64,000 bases of DNA from contig NC_060252.1 of assembly GCF_921293095.1 (NCBI RefSeq), positions 2,232,001 through 2,296,000 on the forward strand. Direction: 5' to 3'. Source of the stretch: Ischnura elegans (lineage: Eukaryota; Arthropoda; Insecta; Odonata; Coenagrionidae). Below, piece by piece: positions 11,684 through 22,384 of this stretch. The position numbers were made by a program, and so were the translations under genes. The notes below the pieces were generated by a model. The model was not told the origin of the DNA and made no database searches. It saw only the letters and a list, made by a program, of their open reading frames with translations. The number at the start of each line of letters is the position of its first letter. Within the stretch, counting starts at the first letter, position 1.

Positions 11684-12302
11684 TTTGTATTATCTGTTAG
11701 TGTTTTTTATTGTTTTCGTTTCTTGCTAGCATTGTATCTTCTCACCCCCCACTCTGCCCACCAAAGAGTACGGCCCTGGGGAATTAAATTGGTTAATGTC
11801 GCTCTCGTGGGGACTACCGACGGTCAGTCGCCCTAATGAGGGTTCACCCTCGACTCCGAGCCTAATGCGACCCCTTCACGAGGACCCGAGATGGCGACGG
11901 AGGGACCCAAAACACCGGGAGGGCCCCCACCCATGTGGGCCACGTGTAGTACAATTTTGATTTTATATTTCCTCTCGTTCTATCAACAATTTATTGCCTT
12001 TATCGTCTTCTTGAGGACACGAGAAATACGGTCCTTTTTTGATCGTCTCTCTACGATGATTTTCAAGAATTTTTGTCCAATCTGCGCTAGAAGTCCCCTT
12101 TTGACTTAGCAACGCTGCAGCCATCAACTTTGGGGTGTGATAGGAAAGCCCTCTCGCTCGACGCTCAACAATGGCAAACCCTGTTCTGACCAGGGAATTG
12201 GAAAGTTGCAAAGAATTGAAAATTGCATGCTAACAAATACGTCCACATTCATGCAAAGGAAAAACTTGCCAACTGCCATACAGGCAAGATGAGAAGGCAT
12301 AA
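11684..12302. other. Probable LINE 3' region and unclassified sequence
   Basis: Moderately GC-rich to about 11940, including GCCCTAATGAGGGTTCACCC, then AT-rich. It may be the untranslated tail of the R1-like LINE. No gene is recognisable. Confidence 0.35.
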
Positions 12303-12961
12303 AGGCCGCTTTACACGGTGAATTTTCGTTCGAAAGATCATTCGAATGATCATTCGAAATTAACCGAATAAACAGAGATTTTGTCATTAATTAAGGCTCT
12401 CTACCCAAACTTTAGCGCTCAAATCATGTAATATATTTTAATAATTGTAAATTAAACAAAATATAGAAGCAATCGAGGAGAAAAATCACGTTTTTATTAA
12501 TATAATATCCTGAATGTCATATTCGAATTATCCATTGTAGACAATTGATGCTTGTGAATTTATGTTCTCTCAAACGTGAGAATGGGTAGCGAGTCGGTAC
12601 CCGAAACGTCGGCGCTCTTATATAATCTAACCCGTGCGGTATCCCGAGAAGATTTTTCTAAAGTTGTTCGCCGGGAAAGTGTAAAATCATATATACATAT
12701 TAATTATTGGAGCTTTCCATATGGTTACTTTGTTTTTATATATGATCTTAAAATTCCCAGGTTTATGCCAATCGCAGCAAGATGGACGGCGTGCGCTTAT
12801 ATCATACACGAAAATTATTCAAGCAAATTAGATCAGGCCTATAATTTTATTCAAATGATCATTCGAACGCAGGAAATTTCCGTTATACACGGTTAATGAT
12901 GGTCATTCGAATGATCATTAGAATGATCCTGCGAATGAAAATTCACCGTGTTAAGCTGCCT
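12303..12961. mobile_element. MITE with TAA target duplication (PIF/Harbinger-like)
   Basis: Terminal inverted repeats read AGGCCGCTTTACACGGTGAA on the left and, on the reverse strand, AGGCAGCTTAACACGGTGAA on the right. Both are followed by ATTTTC and by GATCATTCGAATGATC-type palindromic words. The element is flanked by TAA at 12300-12302 and 12962-12964. A 3-bp TWA duplication is typical of PIF/Harbinger elements. There is no transposase, so it is non-autonomous. It contains a 118-bp insertion (12575-12692) that is absent from the related copy near 60.2-60.6 kb. Confidence 0.75.
12575..12692 (+). mobile_element. 118-bp PLE-tail fragment with degenerate hammerhead core
   Basis: This segment is missing from the otherwise collinear copy near 60.44 kb, so it is an insertion. 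It holds GGGTA, a GCGAGTCGG loop and TACCC, then GAAACGTC, the 3' half of a hammerhead core with its stem II. The CUGANGA box is degraded to GTGAGAA. Short hammerhead-bearing PLE tails scattered as small insertions are plausible, but the element identity is inferred. Confidence 0.5.
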
Positions 12962-13297
12962 TAAAAAAAAAGGGAAAATTTCTGAAACATGAATTAAGGA
13001 ATACATAAGTCAGTAGGATACACAACAAGTCAACAAACCTATTAGTAAATTCTACGTCTAAACCTAACACCAAGGTGTTTGGCAGGGGGCGACCAATCTT
13101 CAACATGCAGCATTGAAGATGACACTCCATGCAAGTGTAGAATTAAAAAGAAAAACAAAACATGCAGAGAGTCGTCCGAGGGAGTGACGCGAATAATTCT
13201 ATCAATTGAGACACCGTTGCTATTGTTATTAATAGAATGAGGGAAGAATAACGATATAAATATCTATGATTTTCAGTCTATTTCTTATAGTTTCTCT

Positions 13298-13301
13298 TCG
13301 T
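13298..13301. repeat. 4-bp target-site duplication of the gypsy element (TCGT)
   Basis: TCGT precedes the 5' LTR here and follows the 3' LTR at 33853-33856. The empty-site copy at about 59826 (reverse strand) has a single TCGT. Ty3/gypsy integrases usually make 4-6 bp duplications. Confidence 0.85.
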
Positions 13302-14340
13302 TGTGGCATTTTTTAGTGTTCCCCCCCCCCCCCCAAAAAAATTTCTGGTACCCCTCCCCCCCCAGAAATTCCTCGAACTTCCTCCGAACTTATCCGCAGA
13401 ACTTCTCACGCCAAGGTTTTTTCGCGCAAAGGATTTTTCGCGCAAAAGGCCTGTAGCAAAATCCTGTCTCTGCAAAATCCTGTCTCTGGAAAATCCTGTC
13501 TCTGGAAAATCCTGTCTCTGAAAACCCTGCCTCTGGAAACTCAGCCTCTGGAATCGGCCTCTGAAACAGCCCCGAAACAACCCCGAACCAACCTACCTGC
13601 AATGCAAGACTTATATAGGACTACTGCGGAGAAATACTTACTCCTTGGCAAGCAAGGGGAAATCGGTGCTAAGGCCTTAGTATTGCACTTGGAGTGAGAA
13701 GTTTTACCATTGTCCTATCACAACTCTCTCTCCCTCCAACACCTCACCCCAGTATCTCCTTCCCCTCCATGTGTTCCAATGAATATCCCTCTGATTCAAC
13801 TGATGTCTCCAACCCAGAAGTTGAGGGGAAAATTCTGGCTGGTATGCTGTTGTCTCAAAACCAGGGAATGGTGTTTTGCGGAGCGGCCGTTTCTGCAGGG
13901 GCAGTGACGCATCAGTGGCGCAGTAGTTGAATTCGCCTGGCTACCCCTCCACTCCCTGGAAGAATCCCTCCCCTCACATACTGTCTTGTCCTGTATAGGC
14001 AAGCTCTCTTGTGCTCGTGGAGTCGTCGTTGACACATGTCTAGTGAGACATGGCAAATTTAGTGCAATTATTCTGCTGGTTTTTAGCTGGTAATGTTTCC
14101 TTTGGCATCATGAATTACTATCATTTTTTTCTGTAATACTTCTGATTTTTTGAATACTCTACTTTGAATAGATATCGAACGGTAATAACTCGTAAATTAT
14201 TTTTGGCTACCTTTTTCTTGTGAGCTGTTTTTCTTGTTTGTGGAGTTTTTCCCTGATCCAGCTTGAGACCGACGGTTGGAGTATTTCCCTTGTCTGGGCC
14301 TACGTGATAAATCAACCAGATTTTACGACGTAACGTCACA
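13302..14340 (+). repeat. 5' LTR of the gypsy element
   Basis: It starts TGTGGCATTTTTTAG and ends AACGTCACA, so TG...CA. It contains a run of C near 13321-13334 and a 16-bp tandem repeat (unit like AAAATCCTGTCTCTGG) at about 13450-13550, with roughly one more unit than in the 3' LTR. It lacks the short AGAATTTTCGCGCTA-type segment seen at 32928-32943 in the 3' LTR. The apparent arginine- and phenylalanine-rich reading frames on its reverse strand come from these repeats. Confidence 0.9.
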
Positions 14341-14343
14341 TAC

Positions 14344-14360
14344 TGGTAGCAGAGTTGTGG
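14344..14360 (+). promoter_or_regulatory. Primer-binding site of the gypsy element
   Basis: TGGTAGCAGAGTTGTGG begins three bases after the 5' LTR. It starts with the TGG that pairs with a tRNA CCA end. I do not assign the tRNA species. Confidence 0.75.
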
Positions 14361-14711
14361 TTCGATTTCCTATCCTCTCGTCGAGGTCTCCGAGTGCTGG
14401 ACAATGGTGACATTTCTCCACTATTTCTCCACTTTTTGCAGTTTCTGGTTGTTTCTCCTCTTAAAAGTGAGTTATTTTATGTTCCATTAAGTGCTTTTTG
14501 GTTCGTGTGGGATTACGTGACTAGTGTTGCCGACTTTTCCTCGTGGTCATATGCCATTTGACATTTTTTTGTAATGTTCTTGATAGTTTGGATAGCAGCT
14601 AGTTATTCTCGCACCCCTTTTGTCCTATTGGATTCTTCCAATAATGAGAGATAGTTTTATTTGTCGCTCTTTCTCTCTCTTTTTCTCGTTGTCGTCACTT
14701 CACTTTTCAAA

Positions 14712-15634
14712 ATGCCTGGAGGTACTGACAACCCGTACAATAAAACTTATTTAACCACGGGCGAGGATCGTAAGGCTAGGGGTACGGCTAATGTGTCCGT
14801 AGGAAGTGAAGTTTCTAATAATGAACGGGAATCTTCTTTAGAAGTGGTTCCACCTCGTCCAACGCACGAGGAAAGTACTGAGATTCACGTCTCTCACGAA
14901 ATGTCTGCTTCTCAGACATTGCCAGTTTCTGAAGCGTTAGTAATTGTCAAACAATTACTCAGTGATTTTCCGCCATTTGAAGTGTCAAACAGTGAGAATT
15001 GGTTTAATTTCATGTTAAAAGTTAATGAAATCGTTTCTTTGTCTTTGGCTCCTCTGTCAACGTTATTGTACCTTGTAGTATCTAAACTTCCTGCCAGCTC
15101 TCGTCATTTTTGGTTGTCTATGTTAAACTTGAATCTCGCATGGTCTCAAGTCACAGAAAAAGTTTGGGCTAGAATTGTTAGTGACAGAGAGTTTGATCGC
15201 TTGATCACTACGAAAGTTAAGAGATTTCAATTTCCCCGCGAAACGCCGCACGATTTCGTGTGTTCTGTGCGTAATGCCACTCAGGTGTTGGGTTTGCAGT
15301 ATTCCGAGTCTTCTATTGTGCGACTCATTATTCAAGGGTTAAATCCTTTAACAAAATCTGCAATTATGTTCTCAAATCAGCCCAACACATTTGAAGAATT
15401 GGACTCTGTTATCACGCAGGCTTCTAAACACTTAATGGACTGTGCTGAATATTCTAACACTTTCCATCGTATTTCTAGGAACACGTCTTCTGTTGCCTCT
15501 TCCAGTGCGTCTAGGGAAGTTTCTTTTCCTATAATTTGTTCTTACTGTAATAAACCTGGCCACAAAGTGAACGAGTGTCGCAAAAGACGACGATTTTCTC
15601 AGCCTGCCGTGAGTTTGATGAGTGTCCGTGACAA
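14712..15634 (+). pseudogene. Gypsy gag (capsid and nucleocapsid), interrupted after the zinc knuckle
   Basis: The ATG at 14712 (MPGGTDNPYNK) follows a purine context and lies 370 bp past the LTR. About 307 codons are open, with a capsid-like middle (FPRETPHDFVCSVRNATQVL, IQGLNPLTKS) and a C-terminal zinc knuckle CSYCNKPGHKVNEC of the C-x2-C-x4-H-x4-C type. Gag packages element RNA. The frame reads SVRD at 15622-15632 and is then cut by the DNA element that begins at 15635. The frame resumes at the far side of that element (KCSTRLPI at about 22383), so gag and protease were one continuous frame. Confidence 0.85.
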
Positions 15635-15639
15635 CCCTG

Positions 15640-15890
15640 TAAACCATAATGGTTGCCACAACGTTGCAGCAACGTCTCACGGCAACCAACTGGGAGTTCC
15701 ATGCAACGTTGTGACAACGTCTTATTTACTGCCAAACGTCCTCCGTACTACGTTTTCACAACGTCTTCACAACATCTTTGCAACGTGACACGTAACATGA
15801 TTGCAACCTGCCTGCAACCTTCTGTAAACCATATAGGTTGCCACAACGTTGCAGCTACGTCTCACGTCAACCAATTTACTGCCAAAATTT
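15640..15890. repeat. Subterminal repeats, left end of the 6.7 kb element
   Basis: The unit GGTTGCCACAACGTTGCAGC occurs at about 15650 and again at about 15836, with GCAACGT variants between. Such arrays near TIRs usually serve as transposase-binding sites (inference). Confidence 0.7.
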
Positions 15891-15925
15891 AATCCTTACT
15901 ACATTTTCACAAATCTTCGCCACCA

Positions 15926-18124
15926 GGGGCCTAAGTCCGTAACTTGAATTCTCCTTTCTCCGGAGAAAGTGTACTCTCCCGTAGTTTTCTCCCGACCGTA
16001 GTCCGTAACTCGGCGGAGAAAACATCAGTTCCTGGCCGCTACCGGAGAAAACTCTAATTCTCGGTATCGGATAGGAAGAGCAGATAGGTATGAAAAATAT
16101 TGAATCCGAAGCCGGCGATACCGTGAAGAACCAATAGAAAAGCTTTGTTTCAAATAAAAAAACGAGAGGGAAATCAAACGATTCTCACCTGTAATAAGGG
16201 CTACTCGTTCATCATTAAAGTTAAACTTTCAAATAAAAGAAATTGATGCATCGAAATTATAATTGATAGTGGATAAATCGATATATAAACAGATATATTT
16301 GTTCATTAGTACACACAAAAGAGTATATTATACCATTGAAAAAGGAGAGACTAATGCGTAACACCAAAGCATTTTTATGTTTTAGATGTAGGTAATCTTG
16401 TATACAAACGGCCACTGTATTCATTGATGATATATATGGCATATTTTTTTGCACTTCGGATGCTTACTTTCATTGGTGAATGCATGATGAGTATGGAAAA
16501 ACATAACTATCAACGTCAGTATTACATGCATTTATCCTCGAAAAGCTGAAATACACAATGTGGGAGTGGAAAAAGAAAATTGAAAAACTTTACTATGCAG
16601 AAAAAATTCGTAAAGAAAATAACGTTAAGATAAATGTGTGAATGGTACATATTTATTCTTGCAAATACCTACGTGCCAGCAATTAGTAACATATGTTACA
16701 ATCTCCCAAAATGTTATAGTTTAGGAAACACAACAACCTGCCTCGCTAATTTTAAAAATTTCAAATACTGACAGCGTAGAATAGCGAAAACATGGGGAAA
16801 ATGGTTTACTAGAGGTATATAGAGAGAAAACAAAGCAAAATTACCCTTACTTGTACATATTTATTGCTCATCATATCACATACAGCACTACAACGCACAC
16901 ATTTCTATCTTTTTAATACTTATAATCATTATATTCGGAATCAACTGTTTCAATAAATATCTTGGCTCACAATAAATATAAAACACTATTATGTAACACT
17001 AATAAAACATGATAATCGGTTTTCCAATCACTTTGCACACACTAAAAGAATTTGCACTCCTTGAATTTCGAAAGGATTCTTTACACCTCACTTCCTACTC
17101 ATCACTAACGACTTAGAATCAGATTACGTTATTGCACATTAACATTGCGAAGACAATTAAATGAATAGGTTGAAACAAATTGCTAAACCAGTTATTGTAA
17201 CACCAACAAACTTCGAATTTCACTATCACTCTCACCGTAACATGACCAAAACAAAAACAAACAACAACACAACGAAATGCGTGAAATGTAAACATTGCCA
17301 AGCTCACATCTCACAACGAATTGGGAATTGGTAATAGATGCAATATGTAATAAAATCAAACAGAACTTAGAAGCGAACAAACGAATGAACATTAACAGGC
17401 GTTCGATGTATCCCTAAAGTAAGACTAGTTCAAATATGAAACATATCCCCTTCGCAATAGTTAGATACCTTTCATCGTAATGTACACTGTTGATTCGTAG
17501 CCTAAGTTATATACGTGCGAAATAATTTCGTCGAAGATGTTACATTCACAACACACTTCACTCTTTACTTCATTGTCTATGTGCAATCAATTCACTAAGG
17601 GGTTCACTGAGGACACAAATTTTGTTCACTTATACTAGAGGCACAATGAAAGTTCACTGCACGTAGTTTCCTTGCAAATGCAGCCATACAAAAATTTCTA
17701 TCCTTGTCACTAATTACACTACATACGTTGCCTGCCTTACTAGAAGAATGCATTTTCGTGTTCTATTTTGTCACAAATACGTAAAAAACCATAATAGAAT
17801 ACAATTAGAACCGCAGTACGATCGCCCACAACGGTCCGCCATTGGTATTTTCCTCGTTTCTCCTATGGAGAAAATGAATCGCCGGGTCCCGGGCGGGTGA
17901 CTTCGAAGCTCCCGTCCAGGGCGCGTCAGTTTCTACAAATCGCGTTACGGACTTCAGTCGGGAGAAAGATACTCTCCAGGAGAGACAGTTTCTCCGTTAC
18001 TGGGAGAAAGTTTTCTCCGTTACCGGGAGAAACGAGTTACAGACTTCAGTTGGATGAAACTGGAGCTTCACGAGTCTCTTTTCTCCCAACTCGGGAGAAA
18101 ACGAAGTTACAGACTTAGGCCCCA
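15926..18124. mobile_element. 2.2 kb MITE-like element with GGAGAAA-rich subterminal arrays
   Basis: The left end reads GGGGCCTAAGTCCGTAACTT. The right end, reverse strand, reads GGGGCCTAAGTCTGTAACTT. Inside each end are many copies of a CTCCGTTAC-GGGAGAAA motif in both orientations (15950-16080 and 17925-18110). The middle is AT-rich with no recognisable gene. It sits within the left part of the 6.7 kb element, so it inserted later. I found no clear target duplication. Confidence 0.75.
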
Positions 18125-18201
18125 GAAGCGTAACGTGATGCAACCTTTAATAAATAATACTTTAAATTGTGTCGTTTCAAAGGAAATTTTTTTATTATTC
18201 C

Positions 18202-20977
18202 TTATTTACAATTTGTTTTCCTTTCCTCCACCCTCTGATGCCTTGACTCAGCGTGCCTGAACCAGTCAATTGCCTTCTCCTTTATGTGCTTATGGCCATA
18301 TTCCTTTAATGTGGGCTTGCAACGGAAAGCATCTGAAATTAAATTTTAGTAAGGATTTTAGACACAAGTAGTTTTATTGAACAGTTCCCATTTTGATATA
18401 ATTTTATAAGCACAACATACCAATAATACAGGCACACGTTCTGGTGGCACAGAACTGGATTTTTTTAGTGTTCATTTTGGAATGGCCGAAAAATGAAAAT
18501 CTCCGACCAAGATTATTGGTAAATAGGTGGTATAACATGCCGAAAACACCCTCAGTAATGTTATTCCGACCTCGTCTGCATAACTCTACAGTCTGAAAAA
18601 TCAGAGGAATTTTTACAACACAAAAAAACTCACAAATAGCTACTTATAAAAGCCCATCAAACAAATGACACTCAAAAGTTTTATTTTACCAGAGCTGCGT
18701 GGAATGGCTTTTTGAGGAGTTCCACCTCCAGGGCATCAAATTCTTCCATTGTATACATGGGGAATTTCCAGGTCAATAATAAGTCATTGTCACTTTCATC
18801 TGGCATCTGGCAGTTCGACTTAGCTCTTTTCAAAGCCCGAATTTCCTTTAAAATTTCCAGCTGTGTCTTCTCAATTCTCTTTAAATACTGAAGAAGGTCT
18901 TCAGAAATAACTATGGGACCAGAAGAAGTTTACATTACTAAAAAATATGTATAATGTACTTTTCACCTTATTATAAAGGTGAGAAGTAAATTGACTATAA
19001 TATAATTAAGACAGTAGTTTTTATAGGGTCATTTTTAAATAGATGCACATAACCAATAAGATGTGATGGTCAGCTGATGAAATCAGCAGGGTTAGTATTG
19101 CACTTGCCACCTAGGTCAGAGCCCACAAATTTGGACTTTCTATGAGGCAAGAGTTGGCAAATTACTTCATATGAAATGACAAACAAGGGTTTGAGACACG
19201 AGCTTGGCTGCATATACTTAGTCATTTTCTTGAGCGATTCTATTATCATTACTGTCATTACATGAGATCTTGAAATGACCTCAATAATTAAGGCGTAAGC
19301 AGTTGATTTTCCCACAAAATCCACCTGATAAATTTAAGGCTGGAGAGTGGTTTCTTTACTTTAGAGAAATAAAAGTTTAGTCCAAATGTTAATGAAATAA
19401 GCAAGCACAACAATAATTGAATGTCATTCAAAGAAAACAGAAATTATCTCATGATATTTTTTAGAACAGCCAATCTTGAAAATCATAGGAATGGTAATAA
19501 AAATAATCGAATGCTAGGGTTGTATTGAAAGGGAGAGTACTAACTTTGAATACAACCCAAGAGACTAGAGAGCATAATTCAATTCTGGGCGCTGGACAGC
19601 ACAAAATAACAAAAGTAATGTCCTTGCAAGAATTTCAACAAAATGCAAGGATGGATTGCTGATAGCTCTCAAGGAAAATACCTAAGCTACTGACATATGT
19701 TGGTCTCATTGAAGTATTTAATTAATAGAAATTTGAAAACTTTACTTACAGCTTAGATAGCCGAATGAATGTGTGTCTGTCCAAACTTTATGTTCCCTTT
19801 AAGGCCTTCCAATGAATAATATTTTGCAATATCATCTAAGAATGATGCTCTCAACCCACGCCTTGTTGCATCTGGTGGAGTAGAACCCCCAACTCTTTTC
19901 AAAAAATCAATCTGAAATAAAAATTATTATATTAGGGATAATTCATTGAACCAAAGGCTGTACACATCCACTATGACAATTTTACATGAAGAATACTGGG
20001 TGTCCCATTTATCTTGATCACCCGAAATAACTTTTTGTCCAGATGGAAATTCAAAAATGTGTCAAGCAAATGTTCATTAGCCGTCAGGGGGACATAAATT
20101 AGCATGATTGACTTCCTTGTAGCTTTATTATTTACAAAGATATGAACAGCGGTATGTCTTTTTAAAATGGCACTCTATATTTTTTATTTCGCAGTTCATT
20201 TCCTCTCCTAAAGACTTATTCAAAAATGTAGCACAGTGGACCATTAACATAAACACAGTGTTATGAAAAATGTCTGACTCAATAGCACTTAGTGCAGGTA
20301 GGCGGGTATTGGAACTACTCCACAAGTCATTCATAAAAAATATAGGGTGTCATTTAAAAAAGACATACCACTCTTCAAATCTTTGTAGAAACAAAGATAC
20401 AAGGAAGGCAGTCATGCTGATTAATGTCCCCCTGAGGGCTTATGAACATTTGCTTGACACATTTTTGAACTTCCATCTGAACAAAAAGTTATTTCGGGTG
20501 GTCAAGATAAATGGGATACCCTGCATAATTGGAATCAAGATCAAACAGTCTGCTTGCTTAGAAGAAAACAATATTAGGGAGTCAACGCATCTCAAAGTCT
20601 TTGATCACTCTATTGAAAAGTGCTTCAAGCAAACATAAAGGAAGATGAATCTAAACCATTTCCTATACTGGGCTGGGTATTAATAATATTACCACAGATA
20701 AACTGATATTCACTTTATCATTATGGCCCAATGGTTTTATCCCTGAGTAATGTGCACAAATAGACTTGCCTCCAACAAATCAAATCCCATTACTTATCCC
20801 CTCTTTAACAAAATCACAGTGACATCTTTAACTACAAAAAATTATCAAAAATGAGACACAAAATTGATTGAAATGTTTTCTTTTAATAGCAATTACCTGA
20901 TTGGAACTTTGATCCAAAACTTTTTACATCATCATGAAGATGTTTTTGACATGAAGCTACACTTAAACCCACTACAC
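18202..20977 (-). CDS. DUF4806-like gene, four 3' exons (5' exon not found)
   Basis: Minus-strand exons with GT-AG borders and matching phases: 20897-20977, 18690-18910, 18421-18592, 18202-18332 (stop TAA at 18202-18204). The second exon has a coiled-coil-like start (EDLLQYLKRIEKTQLEIL) followed by FPMYTMEEFDALEVELLKK. The third has NNITEGVFGMLYHLFTNNLG and the fourth ends DWFRHAESRHQRVEERK. A TxEEFxxLExxL block followed by a helical block with a conserved glycine-rich turn matches proteins annotated DUF4806 in arthropods, which often occur in many copies. Function is unknown. The start is missing: an ATG-initiated frame at 21248-21457 has a donor at a phase that does not join. The cargo gene is transcribed opposite to the gypsy. 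Confidence 0.6.
19750..19911 (-). pseudogene. Extra DUF4806-like exon, decayed
   Basis: Between an acceptor (TTATTTCAG) and a donor (GTAAGT), the frame reads IDFLKRVGGSTPPDATRRGL and KYYSLEGLKGN, which resembles the same part of the domain as exon 18421-18592. It cannot be used in the reconstructed transcript: the phase does not fit exon 20897-20977 and an in-frame TAA precedes the donor. I read it as a duplicated exon, or a piece of a second cargo copy, that has decayed inside the intron. Confidence 0.5.
19998..20521. mobile_element. Fold-back MITE with arms of about 185 bp
   Basis: The left arm starts GGGTGTCCCATTTATCTTGA and continues past ACTTTTTGTCCAGATGG. The right arm is its reverse complement with few changes (GGGTATCCCATTTATCTTGA). 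About 150 bp of unique sequence lies between the arms. A TA precedes the left end, suggesting a Tc1/mariner relation, but the right flank is not TA. It lies in an intron of the DUF4806-like gene. Confidence 0.8.
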
Positions 20978-20981
20978 CTAA

Positions 20982-22004
20982 ATGAAAAATAAACACTATA
21001 AAAAATCTAAATAACTTTAAATGACTCAATAAATAGTAAAGCCGAGAAGTTTTTCTTCATAATCCTCCCACACTACGGTGATGCAATGCGTCAAGCATTA
21101 AAATAAATTTAAGTTTATGCATATGCAATGTTTTTCAATCCACAGAAGATGGATTGACTGAGCTGTCTCAGGAATGTGAGAAGGTTGAAAATATTAAGAA
21201 TATGCTTCATTTAAAATAAAAAATGTTGCAATAAGCAACACTTCTACTTACCCAGATTCTGATGAAGGAAGCAAAAGTAGAACTTCAGCGGTTGATAAAC
21301 TTTTGTTGGAGAAGTTTCGCAAACATAACACTACAAAATTACGTAGTAACAGTAGATGATTGCCTAGGTGCTGGTGAAACAAGTAAAAGAAGAACTTAAG
21401 AGGCTGATATGCTTCAGCAGGATCAATTCCGCTCACGAAGAACACAACACAGTTCATGTAACATTATTAATGTGCACATGAATACCACAACGGACATCAA
21501 ACGGCCATGGCCGTTGGATTCGGTTGGATTTTAAAGTGGTAATGCGCATGCGCGTATTTGTTTTTCTCTCGATGGAAATCGACTATTGGTGGAATCCACC
21601 ATCGATGGTATCCACAATCGATAGCTCGACATCGCGGGCGGGAGTCTAAATCTTGGTAGGCGAAAAATTAAGTTTCGCCTTATGACTTGAGGAATAAATC
21701 CCACTGGGAAATATATCTTTTTTGTATCATCGCCTTAGTAGATTAAAAAGCACGAGTGAAATCACATTTCGAAGAACATTTTTCTTTATGAAACGAGGAA
21801 AACTTATCATGGCAGGATTTTTTTTACATCTTAAGGGAATTGATTGATTTTTTAATTAATCTGCATTTCGTAGCACCCCAGGTGGACGGCGTTCTTGGGT
21901 GTTCCGAAAAGAAATGATGAAACACACTGTAACAACTGTGACTCAGTTATTACATACACAAAAGCCTACTGTCAAAGTATATACCGCGAATATCCCACAA
22001 TGGT
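20982..22004. other. Right interior of the 6.7 kb element, no firm gene
   Basis: A 69-codon minus-strand frame at 21248-21457 ends at a GTAAGT donor, and the plus strand there reads YPDSDEGSKSRTSAVDK. Neither can be tied to the cargo gene. Around 21490-21640 lie GCGCATGCGCG and ATCGAT-rich palindromic words. Confidence 0.35.
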
Positions 22005-22150
22005 TCGCAATGTCTCTGGGACGAAATAGGAATATAAGGGATTAAAAAAGGATATTCCAGGAATATTCCGTGATGAGTCGCAATATCCCTGGGACGAAAT
22101 AGGAATATTGGGGATCAAAATGGGATATTCCTGGAATATCCTCTGCTGTG
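22005..22150. repeat. Tandem repeat, two units of about 74 bp
   Basis: CTGGGACGAAATAGGAATAT recurs with GGATATTCC-GGAATATTCC palindromes in each unit. Confidence 0.75.
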
Positions 22151-22199
22151 TGGGTACCTATTCTTTTAGCTCAATATTTTCATATTTTAATGAATGAGG

Positions 22200-22382
22200 G
22201 ACAATTGTTGTAAGGACGTTGCAAAGCAACCTGTCTGCAACGTTGCAAAGAGACCTAAGTAGCTGTGCAACCTCGTGCAACCTGTCTGCAACGTTGCCAG
22301 GACGTTGCAAAGAGACCTCAACAGCCCTGCAACCTCGTGCAACCTGACTGCAACGTTGCTGCAACTCATTGTGTTTACAGGG
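22200..22382. repeat. Subterminal repeats, right end of the 6.7 kb element
   Basis: GCAACCTGTCTGCAACGTTG and GCAACCTCGTGCAACCTG-type words occur in a roughly 90-100 bp repeating pattern up to the TIR. They share the GCAACGTTGC core with the left end. Confidence 0.7.
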
Positions 22383-22384
22383 AA

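Larger units (their letters stand above)
12424..13301 (+). repeat. Composite repeat, left part (continues at 33853; inverted copy at 59826-60585)
   Basis: From inside the MITE to the gypsy insertion point, this block matches the reverse complement of 59826-60585, apart from the 118-bp insertion and scattered substitutions. In the inverted copy the sequence runs on directly into the counterpart of 33853-35225. This shows that 12424-13301 and 33853-35225 were contiguous before the gypsy element landed. Confidence 0.85.
15635..22382. mobile_element. 6.7 kb TIR DNA element inserted in the gypsy, carrying DUF4806-like exons
   Basis: The ends are CCCTGTAAACCATAATGG on the left and, on the reverse strand, CCCTGTAAACACAATGAG on the right. 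Both continue into GTTGC and GCAACGTTGC words. The flanks read AA on each side (15633-15634 and 22383-22384), and removing the element with one AA restores the gypsy reading frame SVRD-KCSTR. A 2-bp duplication is unusual and I cannot assign a superfamily. Cargo on the minus strand is a DUF4806-like gene. Nested inside are a 2.2 kb MITE (15926-18124) and a fold-back MITE (19998-20521). No transposase is recognisable, so it is probably non-autonomous or of an undescribed family. Confidence 0.8.

Noticed and set aside
13278..13602. Arg- and Phe-rich frames on the minus strand of the LTRs (also 32782-33114)
   Set aside because: They arise from the 16-bp tandem repeat and C-runs of the LTR and are duplicated because both LTRs share the sequence.
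14344..14360. tRNA gene fragment
   Set aside because: Only the 3'-end complement is present, right after an LTR, which is a primer-binding site. No cloverleaf is visible.
15640..15890. CRISPR or regulatory array from GCAACGTTGC repeats
   Set aside because: The repeats are confined to both ends of a TIR-bounded element and vary in spacing, as expected of subterminal transposon repeats.
21248..21457. First exon of the DUF4806-like gene
   Set aside because: It has an ATG and a GTAAGT donor, but its phase does not match exon 20897-20977 in an open frame, and its sequence is unlike the family's N-terminus.
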